Assembly: GCA_029062075.1 (NCBI GenBank)
Contig: JAIDQW010000206.1
Span: 1-7,394 of the forward strand
Length of the DNA: 7,394 nt
Source: Paramuribaculum sp.
GTDB lineage: Bacteria; Bacteroidota; Bacteroidia; Bacteroidales; Muribaculaceae
Reading direction: 5' to 3'
Below the pieces are notes generated by a model that was not told the origin of the DNA, made no database searches, and saw nothing but the letters and a program-made list of their open reading frames with translations. Below are positions 6,021-7,394 of the stretch, in pieces (the stretch's first letter is position 1; every line of letters starts with the position of its first letter). A program made the translations under genes and the position numbers.

Positions 6021-6962
6021 ATGATAAGAGCAGGTATAGCAGGCGGTGAATCAGAATCCGCAGGAGATCTTATAAGAATTCTCATCAATCATCCGGACGT
6101 AGAGCTTGTCTGGGTCAGTGCGCCTAATGAGGAAGGCGTAATGCTGTCGCAGCGACATCGCGGACTTACGGGTGAAACCTATATGCGCTTTACAGGTGAC
6201 AAGGCACTTGATGATATAGACGTATTGTTTATGTGCTTTACTCAGGACGGTGACTCCGAACAATATCTGAATCATCACACTATACCCGAAAACCTGAAAA
6301 TCATTGATTTATCTCCGGATTTCAGAATGCCCGAAGATGAAAACAGCGAGTGGGTGTATGCGCTCCCGGAATTGAACCGCAAACCGCTGGTCCGTGGTGC
6401 AAAGCGAGCATCTGTGCCCGGTCCGTATGCTACCATAATGTTGCTTTCACTGCTCCCGCTGGCTAAGAATTTACTACTAAATAACGATATACATGTGAGT
6501 TGTGTATCTTCAACCGGTGCCGGTGAGGAAAAACCAGGTGAAGCATCAGTAGTGCTTGAACATGAAGAAATTGAAGAAACACGAAAGGCACTGAAAGTTC
6601 TTCAGAACAGCTTTAACAGCAATATCCGTCTGGTAGCAACCGCGGGAGGGTGGGACTCCGGTCTAGCTGCAACAATTTACCTTGACACCCCTATAAGTGA
6701 AGATGACATCAAGGATATCTATGATATGTTCTATGAAGATCACGGTTTTACCTTCCTGAGTGAGAGCCATCCGGACCTAGGCGAAGTAAGAGGCACAAAC
6801 AAGTGCTTGATGAGGGTTGGAAAAAGCGGAGATACTCTTGTGATATCCTCCGTAATGGATGATAATCTAAAAGGAGGTGCCAGCGCTGCAGTTCATGTCA
6901 TGAACCTTATGTTCGGACTCCAGGAACGAGTAGGATTAATGCTTAAGGCCTCAGCAAGATAA
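6021..6962 (+). CDS. argC: ArgC-like protein lacking the catalytic cysteine (probable pseudoenzyme)
   Basis: The 313-residue product aligns over its length with N-acetyl-gamma-glutamyl-phosphate reductase, the NADPH-dependent third step of arginine synthesis. Recognisable landmarks are LIRILINHPDVELV (17-30), KIIDLSPDFRM (93-103), YALPELNR (113-120), SSTGAG (163-168), TNKCLM (259-264) and the VHVMNLMFGLQERVGL tail (291-306). The active-site motifs are changed together. NPGC(Y/F)xT reads VPGPYAT, with Pro135 (CCG, 6423-6425) for the catalytic Cys. HxHxPEI is reduced to H181-E-E-I-E-E, within a region that seems about 13-15 residues shorter than usual. The PxxRGI segment reads WDSGLA (211-216). 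The Rossmann GGAGYTG loop reads GGESESAG. DNLxKGAxGQA reads DNLKGGASAA. The frame is intact, with family-like residues elsewhere, so it looks maintained rather than freshly broken. Reductase activity is not expected. A sensor or partner role for the adjacent ArgR is a guess. Start and spacing (6 bp after argR) indicate co-transcription. Confidence 0.85.
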   Translation: MIRAGIAGGESESAGDLIRILINHPDVELVWVSAPNEEGVMLSQRHRGLTGETYMRFTGDKALDDIDVLFMCFTQDGDSEQYLNHHTIPENLKIIDLSPDFRMPEDENSEWVYALPELNRKPLVRGAKRASVPGPYATIMLLSLLPLAKNLLLNNDIHVSCVSSTGAGEEKPGEASVVLEHEEIEETRKALKVLQNSFNSNIRLVATAGGWDSGLAATIYLDTPISEDDIKDIYDMFYEDHGFTFLSESHPDLGEVRGTNKCLMRVGKSGDTLVISSVMDDNLKGGASAAVHVMNLMFGLQERVGLMLKASAR

Positions 6963-6974
6963 AGTATTTATCTT
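6956..6974. repeat. AT-rich inverted repeat across two convergent stop codons
   Basis: AAGATAAA at 6956-6963 and TTTATCTT at 6967-6974 form a perfect 8-bp inverted repeat around a 3-base centre (GTA). The arms contain the stop codons of the argC-like gene (6960-6962) and of the opposing gene (6968-6970). It could act as a weak bidirectional terminator, but the stem has only one G-C pair and no clear T tract follows on either strand, so that role is doubtful. Confidence 0.4.
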
Positions 6975-7394
6975 CTTACCCTCGGAGCAACAATCCTCTC
7001 CCCCAGATACTTCGCGAGTTCTTTTTTCATTTCATTGAATTCAGAATGTTTCTTCATGAGTTCAATGATAAGACTATCGTTTCTCGGGGAGGCAGAGCTT
7101 TCAATTCTTATGCGCTCCAGCAAATCTTTTATCAGGGTCTCAATTATAGCTTCCTGAAGGTTATAGTAAGCCATCGGTACAAGATCCTTGAGCTTATCTT
7201 TCTCTGTTTCAATCGCCGAATATTTGGTGTGAATCTTGCTCAACTTGTGCTTTTCATCAGCCAGATCAGTAGCTACTTCTCTAACTACATCATCGGGTGA
7301 GGACACCAGATTTTTCACCAGATATGTGGTTTCAAACTCTTCTGTGAGCTTTTGTATCTCCTTATCAACTTTCTCTTTCAATTCGTTTTCAAGG
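6968..7394 (-). CDS. dnaG: C-terminal part of DNA primase DnaG (partial)
   Basis: The minus-strand frame is open from the window edge to a TAA at 6968-6970 and yields at least 141 residues. The most upstream start-like codon inside the window is a TTG at 7381 that reads as an internal Leu (LENELKEKVDKEIQ), so the gene continues beyond the edge. The segment is highly charged and helical, with DEKHKLSKIHTKY, then ETEKDKLKDLVP, and ends ELAKYLGERIVAPRVRR. From memory this matches the C-terminal helicase-interacting region of Bacteroidetes DnaG, which ends in a similar LGERIV sequence; DnaG makes the RNA primers for replication. The catalytic zinc and TOPRIM domains lie outside the window, so the call rests on the tail alone. 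A different coiled-coil protein is possible but less likely. It converges with the argC-like gene across a 5-bp gap. Confidence 0.75.
   Translation of the reverse strand, partial: LENELKEKVDKEIQKLTEEFETTYLVKNLVSSPDDVVREVATDLADEKHKLSKIHTKYSAIETEKDKLKDLVPMAYYNLQEAIIETLIKDLLERIRIESSASPRNDSLIIELMKKHSEFNEMKKELAKYLGERIVAPRVRR

Noticed and set aside
7046..7300. Plus-strand open frame of 84 residues opposite the dnaG-like gene
   Set aside because: Low-complexity hydrophobic translation with no family signature. The minus-strand frame continues to the window edge and has a DnaG-like tail.
7381..7390. Another exact copy of ATTCGTTTTC, the phase-shifted decamer of the argR upstream repeat
   Set aside because: It is a single copy within the dnaG-like coding frame, encoding ordinary Glu/Asn residues, with no neighbouring repeats, so it is best taken as chance in AT-rich DNA.

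Overview
The window looks like chromosomal DNA of a gut-type Bacteroidota, probably order Bacteroidales. The evidence is two promoter elements matching the Bacteroidetes -7 box TAnnTTTG, the lack of strong Shine-Dalgarno sites, a giant DUF2723 (GT117) membrane protein typical of the phylum, and ArgR, ArgC-like and DnaG sequences that resemble Bacteroides versions as I remember them. No mobile element, CRISPR array, tRNA or rRNA was seen.

Layout. Positions 1-168 (+) hold the 3' end of an unrecognised gene, converging on and overlapping the end of queG. Positions 151-5223 (-) hold a tightly packed three-gene operon, in transcription order: a 1169-residue DUF2723/GT117 membrane protein, a NodB-type polysaccharide deacetylase with a TTG start two bases after the previous stop, and queG (epoxyqueuosine reductase), which overlaps the deacetylase by 26 bp. 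Positions 5224-5501 form a 278-bp divergent intergenic region. It carries a -7 box for the minus-strand operon, a well-formed Bacteroidetes promoter for the plus strand, a near-consensus ARG box directly downstream of that promoter, and three perfect decamer repeats that continue the ARG half-site motif with a 10-bp period. Positions 5502-6962 (+) hold an argR-like repressor gene and, 6 bp later, an argC-like gene. Positions 6968-7394 (-) hold the 3' end of a gene that looks like dnaG (primase), converging on the argC-like gene with a 5-bp gap.

The most interesting unit is the argR/argC-like pair. The ArgC homologue keeps the overall length and fold signature of N-acetyl-gamma-glutamyl-phosphate reductase, but the catalytic cysteine of NPGC(Y/F) is proline, the HxHxPEI motif is degraded, and the nucleotide-binding GxGYTG loop and the C-terminal DNLxKGAxGQA motif are altered. 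The adjacent ArgR keeps its DNA-binding recognition segment, but its arginine-binding motif GTIAGDDT reads GTIAGADT. Together they look like an arginine repressor and pathway enzyme that have moved away from their ancestral functions while staying intact, co-transcribed and apparently under an ARG-type operator. Whether the result is a regulatory module with a pseudoenzyme sensor or slow decay of a spare copy cannot be settled from this window.
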